Source of the DNA: Rhizobium sp. 16-449-1b
GTDB taxonomy: Bacteria; Pseudomonadota; Alphaproteobacteria; Rhizobiales; Rhizobiaceae
NCBI RefSeq assembly: GCF_017741935.1
Contig: NZ_JAGHMH010000021.1
Location: 62,001-126,000, forward strand
Direction of reading: 5' to 3'
Length of the DNA: 64,000 bases
The translations under genes were made by a program, and so were the position numbers. Below, piece by piece: positions 1 to 8,700 of this stretch (its first letter is position 1; each line of letters opens with the position of its first letter). Under the pieces are notes generated by a model, which was given only the letters and a program-made list of their open reading frames with translations, was not told the origin of the DNA and searched no databases.

Positions 1-3000
1 GGCGGTCAGAGGGCCGCTGGTGACGGCGTTGGTGAAGTAATTGTTGGTCGCCACGTAGGTACCGGTCGTATGATACGACGCGATGTAGGTGGTGTTGGCC
101 GAGATCGAGACGGCTGTGCCGAAGTTCACCGTCTGCCAGCCGCTCCCTGTGGTGCTTGAGTAGGTCGCAGTGGCAAGCTTGGTGCCTGTCGAGCTCCAGA
201 GATCGACCACGTTCTGGCCGTTGTCGTTGGCGCTGCGATAGAACTTGATGCCTGTGATCGTGCCGGCGACGTTCGACTGGAACTTGACGCCGAGTTCGAG
301 CTGCGACCCGTCGTTGAGATTGGTCTGTGCCGGCGTATTCGCAGCCGTAAACAGGCTGTAGGTGGTCGGCGCCGTCGTAGCCGTGATGTTGAAGGTCTCG
401 CTGGTGGCAAGGCCGCCAAGATCGGTGGCGGTGACCCGCACACTGGTCGTGCCCGCTGCCGTCGGCGTGCCGCTGAAGGTCCGCGTTGCGGCATTGAAGC
501 TCAGCCAGGACGGCAGTGCCGAACCATCGGCCAGCGTCGAGCTGTAGGTCAACGTGTCGCCAGTGTCGACATCGGTGAAGGTGTTGGCCGGGAGCACCAG
601 CGAGAAGGCGGTGCCGACAGTGGCATTCTGCGCCGCCGTCTGTGCTGCCAGAACCGGGGCGTCGTTGGCGCCATGGATGGTGATGGTCAGCGTCGAGGAG
701 GCCGTGGCGCCGGCCGTATCGCGCATCGTGTAGTTGAAGACTTCACTCAGCGTGTTGGTCGACAGCCGTAGCGCCTGCACCGCCGCGTTGCTTTCGTTGA
801 TGGTGTAGGTGTAGGTGCCCGCGGCATTCAGGACCAGACTGCCGTAAGTGCCGTTGAGCGCCGAGCCGAGCGTGCCCGCGGTGGTGCCGAAGCTGACCGC
901 GCTGACCGTCTTGGTGTCGCCACTGTCAGGATCGGTATCGTTGGTGAGCACGTTGCCGGTGGCGGCAACACCGCCGGACCCATTGGCCACCCCGCCCTTC
1001 TCCGTCGCATCGCCGATATCGGCAACCGCCGTCGGCGTCGTGTTGCCGGGGATCGACACGGCGATGTTGAAGGTCTCGTTGGTGGCAAGACCGCCTGTAT
1101 CGGTGGCGGTGACCCGCACGCTTAGCGTGCCGGCTGCCGTCGGCGTGCCGCTGAAGGTCCGCGTTGCGGCATTGAAGCTCAGCCAGGACGGCAGTGCCGA
1201 ACCATCGGCCAGCGTCGAGTTGTAGGTCAGCGTGTCGCCGGTATCGACATCGGTGAAGGTGTTGGCCGGCAGCGCCAGCGAGAAGGCTGTGCCGACAGTG
1301 GCGTTCTGCGCCGCCGTCTGTGCCGCCAGAACCGGGGCGTCGTTGGCGCCATGGATGGTGATGGTCAGCGTCGAGGAGGCTGTGACGCCGGCCGTATCGC
1401 GCATCGTGTAGTTGAAGACTTCACTCAGCGTGTTGGTCGACAGCCGCAAGGCCTGAACCGCCGCGTTGCTCTCGTTGATCGTGTAAGTGTAGGTACCGGC
1501 AGCATTCAGGACCAGGCTGCCATAGGTGCCATTGAGGGCCGAACCGAGGGTGCCTGCCGTCGATCCGAAGCTGACAGCCGTCACAGTCTTGGTGTCGCCG
1601 CTGTCGGGATCGGTATCGTTGGTCAGCACGTTGCCAGTGGCTGCAACGCCGCCGGAGCCATTGGCCACCCCGCCCTTCTCCGTCGCGTCTCCAGTATCCG
1701 CAACCGCCGTCGGAGCCGTGTTCGCAGGCGCGGAGCCGGCATTGAACATCACGTCGACCCAGTAGTTCTCCGCCTGGAACGTGGCGGTCGGGAACAGGCT
1801 ACCGGTACCATAGCGATAAACGCCGTTGTTGCTCGCAGGCGCGGTCAGCGGCCCGCTGATCACATCGGATGTGAAGTAATTGGTTGTCGAAGAATAGCGG
1901 CCGGTATCGGTGTGGTAGGACGCCGTGTAGATCTGGCCGGGCGTTATAGTGATTGGAGTGGTGAAGTAAGCCGTCTGCCAGCCACTCGCCGTTTCACCCG
2001 TAAACGTCAGCGTTCCGAGTTGAACGCCCGTGCTCGACCAGAGTGAACCGGTGTGCGTGCTGGTGTCCTGGCTGCCCTTATAGAACCGAATGCCGCTGAT
2101 CGTGCCTGCGACCGAGGTCTGGAAACGAACACCCAGTTCAACGGAGGCCTGGTCGTCGGTATTGACGATGGTTGGCGTCGAGCCGAGGAACAGCGAGGTG
2201 AAACTCGGTCCGCTGACGGTAATCGTTTTCCCCGCCGACGGCCTTTCAAGGTTAATGCTGTCGTCGACCGCGCGGGAGAGAATGGTGTAGGTGCCGGCGG
2301 TCTGCGGTGACCAAGCATACGTCCAGTTCTCGTCACCGGTCGCGGGATGCCAGCTTGCCCCGTTGTCGGTGGAGACCTCTACACCCGCGATCACGCCGCC
2401 GCCTGCGTCCACCGCGGTTCCGGTGATGGTGATGCTGGATCCAACCGCCGCCGTCGCTGGGACCGTTATGACAGAGGTTGGAGCTGTGTGATCGGTCGAC
2501 CCGGTCGCCGCGACCAGTCCTGCCTGCAGCGTTCCCGGCTGAATGCCCATGTCGGCAAGCAGATTGACCATCGCCTGCTGTACGCGCGGATCGGTCGGTG
2601 TCGCCTGATTGTCGTGGTTGTCGCTGAGGCCCCAGGTCCAATAGACCGTGCCCGCGCCGAAAACCAGCGCACCGCTCGGTGCACGATACAATGTCAGATT
2701 ATGCGTCGCGACGGCATTGCCGGTCGTGTTGCCGTAGTCGAAGAGATAGGTGCTAACAGGAAGCGTCGTAGACGACAACTTCACAAGACCTGCCGGATCG
2801 AAGCCGTTATCGACCGCTTCATCCCACTCGTATCCGAGATAATTCTTGGTGAGCGTTGCGGTTTGACCGGGCTGCAGATTGGCGATGCTCGTGTTGCGCC
2901 AGAAGCGCAGATTGGCATCGTCATAAGTGACGGTGATCGACTGCAGGTTGGTGCCGACATCATCGACCTTGAACAGCTGTCCGGTCAGGGAGTTTTCCGG

Positions 3001-5040
3001 ATTTCCGCCGCCGATGGCCGGCGGGCTGAGCCGCGGATCGCGGAAGGTGCCGGTCCACTCGCTCGAGGGATCGATGCTGGCACCTGGCGACCACGTCTCC
3101 TTATAGGAGATGAGCGTACGATATGGCGTGCCGTCGGCGCTGTAGGCGTTGCCCCAGCGGGTGCGCCAATAGACCTCGTTGCCGCTCCAGAACATGAGGT
3201 TGACGCCTGCATCACGCGCCGCTTCGACATTGGTGCGTTGCTGGCCGGACCAGTATTCGTCATGCCCGGCATCTACATATGTCTTGTGATTGAGAAGCAG
3301 GCTCCCGTAGCGATCGGCATCGACACCGGAGATGTAGGACACGTCGTAGCCGTTTTGCTCCAGCCAGTAGATACCGGCATATTCGGCGCCGAACAGATAA
3401 TCCTGAGGGCCGGCAAATGTACCAACTTCGCCGCGTGTCGCGATCGGGCGGTTATAGCTGACGGCGTAGGCGCGACCGGCACCCTGCCCGGTCGCCGGGC
3501 CGTTGCCGCCATAAAAGTTCGCGCCGCCCCAGCCGTTATAGGCCTGCCAGGTCTGGTCCGCGGTCTGGAAAACGATATCGCTGTGGCTGTCGTCGTCACG
3601 AACGATAAACGGAATATGGTTTTCGCCGAACGTCCCGTCCTGGCGGACCAGTTTGGCGATGTAGACGCCGGACACGGCATCATCGGGCACCGTCCACGAT
3701 GCCGATACCGACCAGTTGCCCGCATCGACAGTCCCGGTCGCCGCATTGCGCAGCGGAGTGGGCTGCGATTGCACCCCTGTGTGCTGGATGGTGTCAACCT
3801 TGCGGGCACCCATTCCGCCGTAGTAGCCGAGGCGGTAGATATCGATGCGGTAGTTGCTGGAATCCGTGTTGATCTTGAAGCTGATCGTCTTACCGTTGTC
3901 GACGCTGATATCGGTCGCGAAGCCCTCGATATTGGAGCTGCCGGCGCCGTCGATGCCCCATTCGCTTTCTGGATTACCCTGCTTCAGGTTCTCTGCGACG
4001 ATGATGTTATTGGGCGCCGCCGCGGCGGCGGCCGTGACCGCGAAGCTTTGCGTGGCGGCGCGCTGTGTGAGCTGCGCCGTGGTAACCGAGCCGGTCAGCA
4101 CGCCGGTCCCCTTGGTCGCGTTTGCGCCGCCCATCTCTCCGCCGCCCGGCAATGACCCAGCTGGGCCCGTTGCGTTGCTCCAGTTCGCGGTTCCCGTCCA
4201 CGTCGTGGCGAATGACAGGTTGCGGTCAAGAAGCTGATCGCTGACCGAGGCACCCATCACCGACTTGCCCGTCGAGATGTAGTCCGGTCCCTCCACCAGC
4301 CGAGTACCCGGCAGCTGACCATCGGGCTGGAGAATGCCGCTGTCCTTGCCAAGCTCAAGAATCCGGGTTGGCGAGTTGTAGTAACCGCATCCGCAAACGC
4401 TGAAAGGCATGCCGAACGCCAGAAACTGCGAGCCCGTGACGTGGGCGGTTGTCTGGCCGGACGGCGCCGAATCCAGGATGACGACGTGGCCGGAATCGCT
4501 GGCTCCGCCCGTGGAGACGGCTGAACCACGTCCGCCGGACACGGCACTTGGGCGCAGGAACGGAGCAAGCGGATCACCACTCATCGATCCGCTTGCGAAG
4601 CGCGCACCGTGCAGCGACGACAAATTCGCAGATGCAGGCGCGCTTGCAAAGCCAGAGGTACCGGCCACGGTTGAAAACCGCGAATGCGTCGGGTGACGGC
4701 CGTCATGCGCCGAGATATCGCCTGTTGTCGCAGAATTGCCGTCGCGTGCGGATTGCGAATGCTCGCCGTCAAGCCGGGCATCAACGATGCCAGCCGTATC
4801 CTCTTCCTGGGTGGTACCATTCTCGCCGAGCGCTGAATTATCGGTCAGGTGTCCAAGCGCACCATCATATTTCTTCTCACCCAAGGCCTGGCCGGGAGCG
4901 GTGGCAAGCTCATCGCCCGTCTCCTCCTTCTTCGGCGCCGCGCGCGCTTTCGTCGTTCCGCCAGCGCTTAGCCACCAACGAGGATCGAACAGGTCCGTTA
5001 ATATCGAACGGGGAGCCCATCGGTGCGCGCTGCGATACAT
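1..5040 (-). CDS. Giant modular secreted/surface protein with dimethylformamidase-like, Ig, DUF4082, VCBS and cadherin-like domains (C-terminus outside window)
   Basis: An open frame of 1,680 codons enters from beyond the left edge. The start chosen is the ATG at 5040, preceded by GAGAGGG with 6 nt spacing. Reading N to C: a low-complexity head (about 1-330); a region like the C-terminal domain of N,N-dimethylformamidase large subunit (about 340-815) with GHDEYWS and a GNEVYWRTRW motif; an Ig-like domain (about 857-940); DUF4082 (about 945-1100); VCBS repeat (1105-1232); cadherin-like/He_PIG domain (1234-1326); a second VCBS (1332-1458); a second cadherin-like domain (1460-1552); and a second DUF4082 that is cut by the window edge. 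VCBS and He_PIG repeats are typical of large secreted adhesins. No classical signal peptide is visible; residues 14-28 (ILTDLFDPRWWLSAG) resemble the LEPR-XLL type N-terminal motif. Function unknown; an extracellular, possibly cell-surface role is inferred. Confidence 0.85.
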   Translation of the reverse strand, partial: MYRSAHRWAPRSILTDLFDPRWWLSAGGTTKARAAPKKEETGDELATAPGQALGEKKYDGALGHLTDNSALGENGTTQEEDTAGIVDARLDGEHSQSARDGNSATTGDISAHDGRHPTHSRFSTVAGTSGFASAPASANLSSLHGARFASGSMSGDPLAPFLRPSAVSGGRGSAVSTGGASDSGHVVILDSAPSGQTTAHVTGSQFLAFGMPFSVCGCGYYNSPTRILELGKDSGILQPDGQLPGTRLVEGPDYISTGKSVMGASVSDQLLDRNLSFATTWTGTANWSNATGPAGSLPGGGEMGGANATKGTGVLTGSVTTAQLTQRAATQSFAVTAAAAAAPNNIIVAENLKQGNPESEWGIDGAGSSNIEGFATDISVDNGKTISFKINTDSSNYRIDIYRLGYYGGMGARKVDTIQHTGVQSQPTPLRNAATGTVDAGNWSVSASWTVPDDAVSGVYIAKLVRQDGTFGENHIPFIVRDDDSHSDIVFQTADQTWQAYNGWGGANFYGGNGPATGQGAGRAYAVSYNRPIATRGEVGTFAGPQDYLFGAEYAGIYWLEQNGYDVSYISGVDADRYGSLLLNHKTYVDAGHDEYWSGQQRTNVEAARDAGVNLMFWSGNEVYWRTRWGNAYSADGTPYRTLISYKETWSPGASIDPSSEWTGTFRDPRLSPPAIGGGNPENSLTGQLFKVDDVGTNLQSITVTYDDANLRFWRNTSIANLQPGQTATLTKNYLGYEWDEAVDNGFDPAGLVKLSSTTLPVSTYLFDYGNTTGNAVATHNLTLYRAPSGALVFGAGTVYWTWGLSDNHDNQATPTDPRVQQAMVNLLADMGIQPGTLQAGLVAATGSTDHTAPTSVITVPATAAVGSSITITGTAVDAGGGVIAGVEVSTDNGASWHPATGDENWTYAWSPQTAGTYTILSRAVDDSINLERPSAGKTITVSGPSFTSLFLGSTPTIVNTDDQASVELGVRFQTSVAGTISGIRFYKGSQDTSTHTGSLWSSTGVQLGTLTFTGETASGWQTAYFTTPITITPGQIYTASYHTDTGRYSSTTNYFTSDVISGPLTAPASNNGVYRYGTGSLFPTATFQAENYWVDVMFNAGSAPANTAPTAVADTGDATEKGGVANGSGGVAATGNVLTNDTDPDSGDTKTVTAVSFGSTAGTLGSALNGTYGSLVLNAAGTYTYTINESNAAVQALRLSTNTLSEVFNYTMRDTAGVTASSTLTITIHGANDAPVLAAQTAAQNATVGTAFSLALPANTFTDVDTGDTLTYNSTLADGSALPSWLSFNAATRTFSGTPTAAGTLSVRVTATDTGGLATNETFNIAVSIPGNTTPTAVADIGDATEKGGVANGSGGVAATGNVLTNDTDPDSGDTKTVSAVSFGTTAGTLGSALNGTYGSLVLNAAGTYTYTINESNAAVQALRLSTNTLSEVFNYTMRDTAGATASSTLTITIHGANDAPVLAAQTAAQNATVGTAFSLVLPANTFTDVDTGDTLTYSSTLADGSALPSWLSFNAATRTFSGTPTAAGTTSVRVTATDLGGLATSETFNITATTAPTTYSLFTAANTPAQTNLNDGSQLELGVKFQSNVAGTITGIKFYRSANDNGQNVVDLWSSTGTKLATATYSSTTGSGWQTVNFGTAVSISANTTYIASYHTTGTYVATNNYFTNAVTSGPLTA
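385..1725 (-). repeat. Two near-identical 678-bp-spaced repeats inside the giant gene (VCBS + cadherin-like unit)
   Basis: About 663 bp at 385-1047 recurs at 1063-1725 with an exact offset of 678 bp (226 codons), so the reading frame is kept. Long stretches are identical or nearly so, for instance around 461-540 and 1139-1218. Each unit encodes one VCBS repeat and one cadherin-like domain. The high DNA identity suggests a recent tandem duplication or ongoing gene conversion. Confidence 0.9.
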
Positions 5041-5469
5041 GGCATGCCCTCTCGCTTAATTGCCGGGATCGGATGTTTGAGAATGTGTCGGATGTGCTTG
5101 CGCGTTAACTATATTCGAAAAGGCGAATAATGGGCGCTACCAACTTCGACCGATCGAAAAACCATCCTTTTGGCGAATGGACTTTTGCGGAAAAAACGGT
5201 TTGCCGCGCGGGAATGCTTCGACTCGCAACTCATGTCGGGCTTCTGTCGATCCCGACGTCGGAGTGGCGTCATACGTCCGTGAGTTCGTCGCGATGAAGC
5301 AACGGGCTTAAATCAGTGGCAGGCCGCGATCGCCGGCGCCTGCGTCGCCGGAATTACGGTCGCCGAACTCATGAATGCCGGACATAGGTTCATCCCAAAC
5401 TAAGCGGCTAATCAGCAAGGATGACCAAGTATAAATTCGCGCCAAATCCAGCGAATTGCAAAGATCACA
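5041..5469. other. Divergent intergenic region, no gene seen
   Basis: This 429-bp gap separates the giant minus-strand gene from the plus-strand MFS gene and must contain both promoters. An inverted repeat ATTCG-N6-CGAAT lies at 5113-5128, upstream of the giant gene, and could be an operator. No convincing promoter boxes, RNA gene or small ORF with a ribosome binding site was recognised. Confidence 0.5.
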
Positions 5470-6723
5470 ATGTCATCCGAAAACGATACGGTCTCCTTTG
5501 GTGGAGCAAATGAAGCAGACGCCCAGCCGGCCCATTCCAGCAGCTGGCATGTTCTCGGCATTCTCAGCGCGCTGATGGGCTTCGCCTCCATCTCGACGGA
5601 CTTCTATCTGCCCGCCATGCCGGACATGGCTGTTTCGCTTGGCGCCAGCACAGGCAGCGTGGAGTTCACGATCTCCGGCTTCCTGATCGGCTTCAGTCTG
5701 GGCCAGCTGGTCTGGGGCGCCTTGAGCGACAAGTATGGACGACGCATGCCGGTTGCCGCCGGCCTTGTTCTGTTCATCATCGGCTCCGCGGGCTGCGCCA
5801 TGGCGCAGAACGTCGAAACGATCATCATCTGGCGCATCATTCAGGCGCTGGGCGCATGTGCGGGCGTTGTCTTGTCGCGCGCCATGGTTCGCGATCTTTA
5901 CGCCGGTCCGCGCGCCGCCCAGATGTTGTCGACGCTGATTGCGGTCATGGCGATCGCGCCGCTTCTCGGCCCGATCATCGGTGGGCAAATTGCTGCCGTC
6001 GCCGGCTGGCGGGCGATCTTCTGGACGTTGGTGATCCTCGGCGCGGCCAGCCTGGCAGCACTCTTCACGCTTCCCGAAACGCTTCCGCCGGAAAAGCGCC
6101 GGCAGGACTCGCTTCTCGGCGCGTTCGGACGCTACGGTAAGCTGCTGGGGCAGAAGAAGATTCTCGGCTATGCGGGTGTTGGCGCGTTCTTCTATTCGGG
6201 AATGTATGCCTATATCGCCGGAACGCCCTTCGCCTTCATCACCTATCATCATGTCCCCGCTGAATATTATGGCCTGCTGTTTGGATCGGGTATCGTTGGC
6301 ATCGTCGTCACCAATCTGGTCAACACGCGCCTGGTCCCCCGTTTCGGTATGGACGCGATCCTTGTGCGGGGGGCGGTGGTCGCCATGCTGGCTGGCCTTG
6401 TCCTGGGTGTCGCCTCGTATTTTGATGCCGGTGGCCTGTGGGGCTTGTTCATCCCGCTGCTGGTGTTCGTCTCGATGACCGGTTTCATCGTCGCCAACTC
6501 GATTGCCGGTGCGCTGTCTGATTTTCCTGAGCAGGCGGGATCCGTGTCGGCGCTCGTCGGCGCCATTCAGTATGGCAGCGGCATTGCCGGCTCCGGCCTC
6601 GTTGGCTTGTTTGCCGATGGGACGCCATGGCCGATGGGCTGGGTTATTGCCCTCATGAGCATTGGCTCCGTGCTGTGCGTGGGTCTGGTGGTACAGGGAA
6701 ATTCGGAAAAAGGTAGGGGTTGA
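5470..6723 (+). CDS. MFS multidrug exporter, Bcr/CflA family
   Basis: A 417-residue integral membrane protein with about 12 hydrophobic segments, the usual length of the family. The first helix carries STDFYLPAMPDM and loop 2-3 carries WGALSDKYGRRMP, both characteristic of the Bcr/CflA branch of drug:proton antiporters; helix 5 has the antiporter-type stretch APLLGPIIGG. It is expected to export small drugs or metabolites across the inner membrane using the proton gradient. The ribosome binding site before the ATG is weak. It is followed after 130 bp by a GNAT gene and then another MFS gene, all on the plus strand. Substrate cannot be told from sequence. Confidence 0.9.
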   Translation: MSSENDTVSFGGANEADAQPAHSSSWHVLGILSALMGFASISTDFYLPAMPDMAVSLGASTGSVEFTISGFLIGFSLGQLVWGALSDKYGRRMPVAAGLVLFIIGSAGCAMAQNVETIIIWRIIQALGACAGVVLSRAMVRDLYAGPRAAQMLSTLIAVMAIAPLLGPIIGGQIAAVAGWRAIFWTLVILGAASLAALFTLPETLPPEKRRQDSLLGAFGRYGKLLGQKKILGYAGVGAFFYSGMYAYIAGTPFAFITYHHVPAEYYGLLFGSGIVGIVVTNLVNTRLVPRFGMDAILVRGAVVAMLAGLVLGVASYFDAGGLWGLFIPLLVFVSMTGFIVANSIAGALSDFPEQAGSVSALVGAIQYGSGIAGSGLVGLFADGTPWPMGWVIALMSIGSVLCVGLVVQGNSEKGRG

Positions 6724-6853
6724 TCCGCAGAGCGCCGGACTTGCCGTGACGCCACGATATCTGAAAGGATTGGCTGGTGGATCTCCTTCAACCAGATAAA
6801 ACACGGTATACGAAGAACGGCTTCGCCGGTCAGCCACAAGGCTCCAGCACATC

Positions 6854-7360
6854 ATGACGAAAACGCAATCAGTGCCATCTGAGGTCTTCATACGCCCCGC
6901 ATCGCCTTCGGATGTCGGGACGCTCGGAGATTTCGGTACTCGTCTCGTCGCCCTTCATCACGAACTCGACCCGCAGCGCTTTCTCGATACGACGGACGGT
7001 ACGCCGTCCGGGTACAGCCGGTTTCTGGAAAAGAAGATTGCCGATCCGAATGCGGTCCTGCTCGTAGCCGTGCAGGACGACGCGGTGCTGGGCTATAGCT
7101 ACGCCCAGATCGAGGGATACGACTACATGTCCTTGCGCGGACCAGCAGGCGTCTTGCACGACCTCTTCGTCGACGAAGGCCGCCGACGCGAAGGCATCGG
7201 ACGCAGATTGCTTGAGGCTGCGCTGTCCGAAATCAAAAAACACGGCTCCGCACGTGCCGTTCTTTCCACCGCTCATCGAAACAAGGCGGCGCAGCAATTG
7301 TTTGCGTCACTGGGTTTCCGACCGACGATGGTGGAGATGACTTGCGAACTCAATGATTGA
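6854..7360 (+). CDS. GNAT-family N-acetyltransferase
   Basis: A 168-residue single-domain protein. The acetyl-CoA pyrophosphate-binding loop is visible as RRREGIGRRLLEAAL (about residues 111-125), following the beta-strand LHDLFVDEG, and the C-terminal NKAAQQLFASLGFRPT is the usual GNAT motif B. It would transfer an acetyl group from acetyl-CoA to an amine; the substrate is unknown. It sits between two efflux-type MFS genes, so a role in detoxifying an amine-bearing compound is possible but is only inferred from position. Confidence 0.88.
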   Translation: MTKTQSVPSEVFIRPASPSDVGTLGDFGTRLVALHHELDPQRFLDTTDGTPSGYSRFLEKKIADPNAVLLVAVQDDAVLGYSYAQIEGYDYMSLRGPAGVLHDLFVDEGRRREGIGRRLLEAALSEIKKHGSARAVLSTAHRNKAAQQLFASLGFRPTMVEMTCELND

Positions 7361-7405
7361 TCGCGCCAAGCGCGCGCGATCTCGCACCTCCCGGGAAATG
7401 GAATA

Positions 7406-8620
7406 ATGACGAGTAATACACAATCAACGCCCGGCATGTCGGGCGCAATGACATTGCTGTTTGCAATCGTGGGCGGGGCAGCGGTAGGCAACCTTTATTG
7501 GGCGCAGCCCCTGCTCGCGGCAATCGCGAAGTCCCTCGATGTCCCGATCGGATCCGCAGGCGCGCTCGTCACAATGACGCAGATTGGCTATGCGCTCGGC
7601 ATCGTGTTGATCGTACCGCTTGGCGATGTGGTCGTCCGGCGCAGACTGATCCCGATCGTCATGTTTCTTTCATCTCTGGCGCTGCTCGGCACCGCATTCG
7701 CGCCGTCCTACGCAACGCTGCTTGCCACCTTGACCGCGGTCGGCATTACAACGGTGGCCGGTCAGTTGCTCATTCCGCTCGCCAGCGACCTGTCGAGCCC
7801 TGCGGAGCGCGGACGAACGGTCGGAACGATCGTCGGCGGCATCCTGATCGGCATCCTTTTGTCGCGCACCGTCAGCGGCGTCATTGCCGATCTTTTCGGA
7901 TGGCGTGCCGTCTATCTGCTCGCCGCGGTCGTAACCGCATCCTTCTCCTTCTTGCTGACACGCGTGCTTCCGAGCGAAAAGGAACGGCCACGCATCGCCT
8001 ATGGACGATTGCTTGCCTCGGTGCCGGCCGTGGTGCGAAAGCACCGATCCGTGCAGGTGACGCTGGTGATCGGGACAGTGGGCTTTTGCACGTTCACCAT
8101 GTTCTGGACGGGCCTCACATTCCTGCTAAGCTCTGAGCCGTTCTCATACTCGCTGAGCCAGATCGGTCTCATGGGTGTCGTTGGCCTCGCCGGTTCGCTT
8201 GCCGCGAGACGGATAGGCTGGCTCCACGACAACGGCTATTCGGCGGCCGGTACGGGCGCCGCTCTGGTCCTCGCATTCGTCTCGCTGGGTATCGGCGCAA
8301 TCGGGGCAAGCAACATTCTGCTGGTCGCGCTCGCCGTTCTGCTGTTCGATGTCGCTATCCAAAGCAACAACGTCCTCAATCAGACGCGCCTGTTTTCCGT
8401 TGAGCCCGAAGCCCGCAGCCGTCTCAACACAGCTTTCGTTTCGTGCAATTTCCTCGGTGGTGCCTTGGGTTCATTGCTGGCGGGGCTCTTGTGGGAGATG
8501 GCAGGCTGGAAGGCTATCATGACCGGTGCGATGGCCTTGATCTGCCTGGCCTTCGCTCTCTGGCTCATCCAGCGTCATCATCTCTCGGTGTCCACCGGGC
8601 CTAAGAAAGAAGCCAGGTAA
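7406..8620 (+). CDS. MFS transporter, predicted exporter
   Basis: A 404-residue protein with about 12 transmembrane segments. The N-terminal part NLYWAQPLLAAIA and the loop PLGDVVVRRRLIP fit the MFS branch often annotated as YgaY/arabinose-efflux-like permeases. The start ATG lies 46 nt after the GNAT stop and is preceded by GGGAAATGGAATA, a modest ribosome binding site. The gene ends 41 nt before a strong hairpin at 8662, which closes this small plus-strand group. Substrate unknown. Confidence 0.88.
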   Translation: MTSNTQSTPGMSGAMTLLFAIVGGAAVGNLYWAQPLLAAIAKSLDVPIGSAGALVTMTQIGYALGIVLIVPLGDVVVRRRLIPIVMFLSSLALLGTAFAPSYATLLATLTAVGITTVAGQLLIPLASDLSSPAERGRTVGTIVGGILIGILLSRTVSGVIADLFGWRAVYLLAAVVTASFSFLLTRVLPSEKERPRIAYGRLLASVPAVVRKHRSVQVTLVIGTVGFCTFTMFWTGLTFLLSSEPFSYSLSQIGLMGVVGLAGSLAARRIGWLHDNGYSAAGTGAALVLAFVSLGIGAIGASNILLVALAVLLFDVAIQSNNVLNQTRLFSVEPEARSRLNTAFVSCNFLGGALGSLLAGLLWEMAGWKAIMTGAMALICLAFALWLIQRHHLSVSTGPKKEAR

Positions 8621-8661
8621 TCAATCCGGGACGGCCGGATATTGTTGCGCTAGGCGTGTTT

Positions 8662-8695
8662 GACGGGGTGAGTTCTCTGCAGAACTCACCCCGTC
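8662..8695. terminator. Bidirectional hairpin terminator between convergent genes
   Basis: A perfect 15-bp inverted repeat (GACGGGGTGAGTTCT / AGAACTCACCCCGTC) with a 4-nt loop CTGC lies between the MFS stop and the end of the convergent RND gene. There is no clear T-run on either side, so it may act as a transcript end stabiliser rather than a textbook terminator. Confidence 0.75.
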
Positions 8696-8700
8696 GCTAT

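Noticed and set aside
2347..4155. 602-codon plus-strand frame opposite the giant gene
   Set aside because: No recognisable domain; the minus strand has a continuous frame with clear domain motifs.
5473..6891. 472-codon minus-strand frame opposite the Bcr/CflA gene
   Set aside because: The plus strand encodes an unmistakable transporter; the antisense frame is highly polar and featureless.
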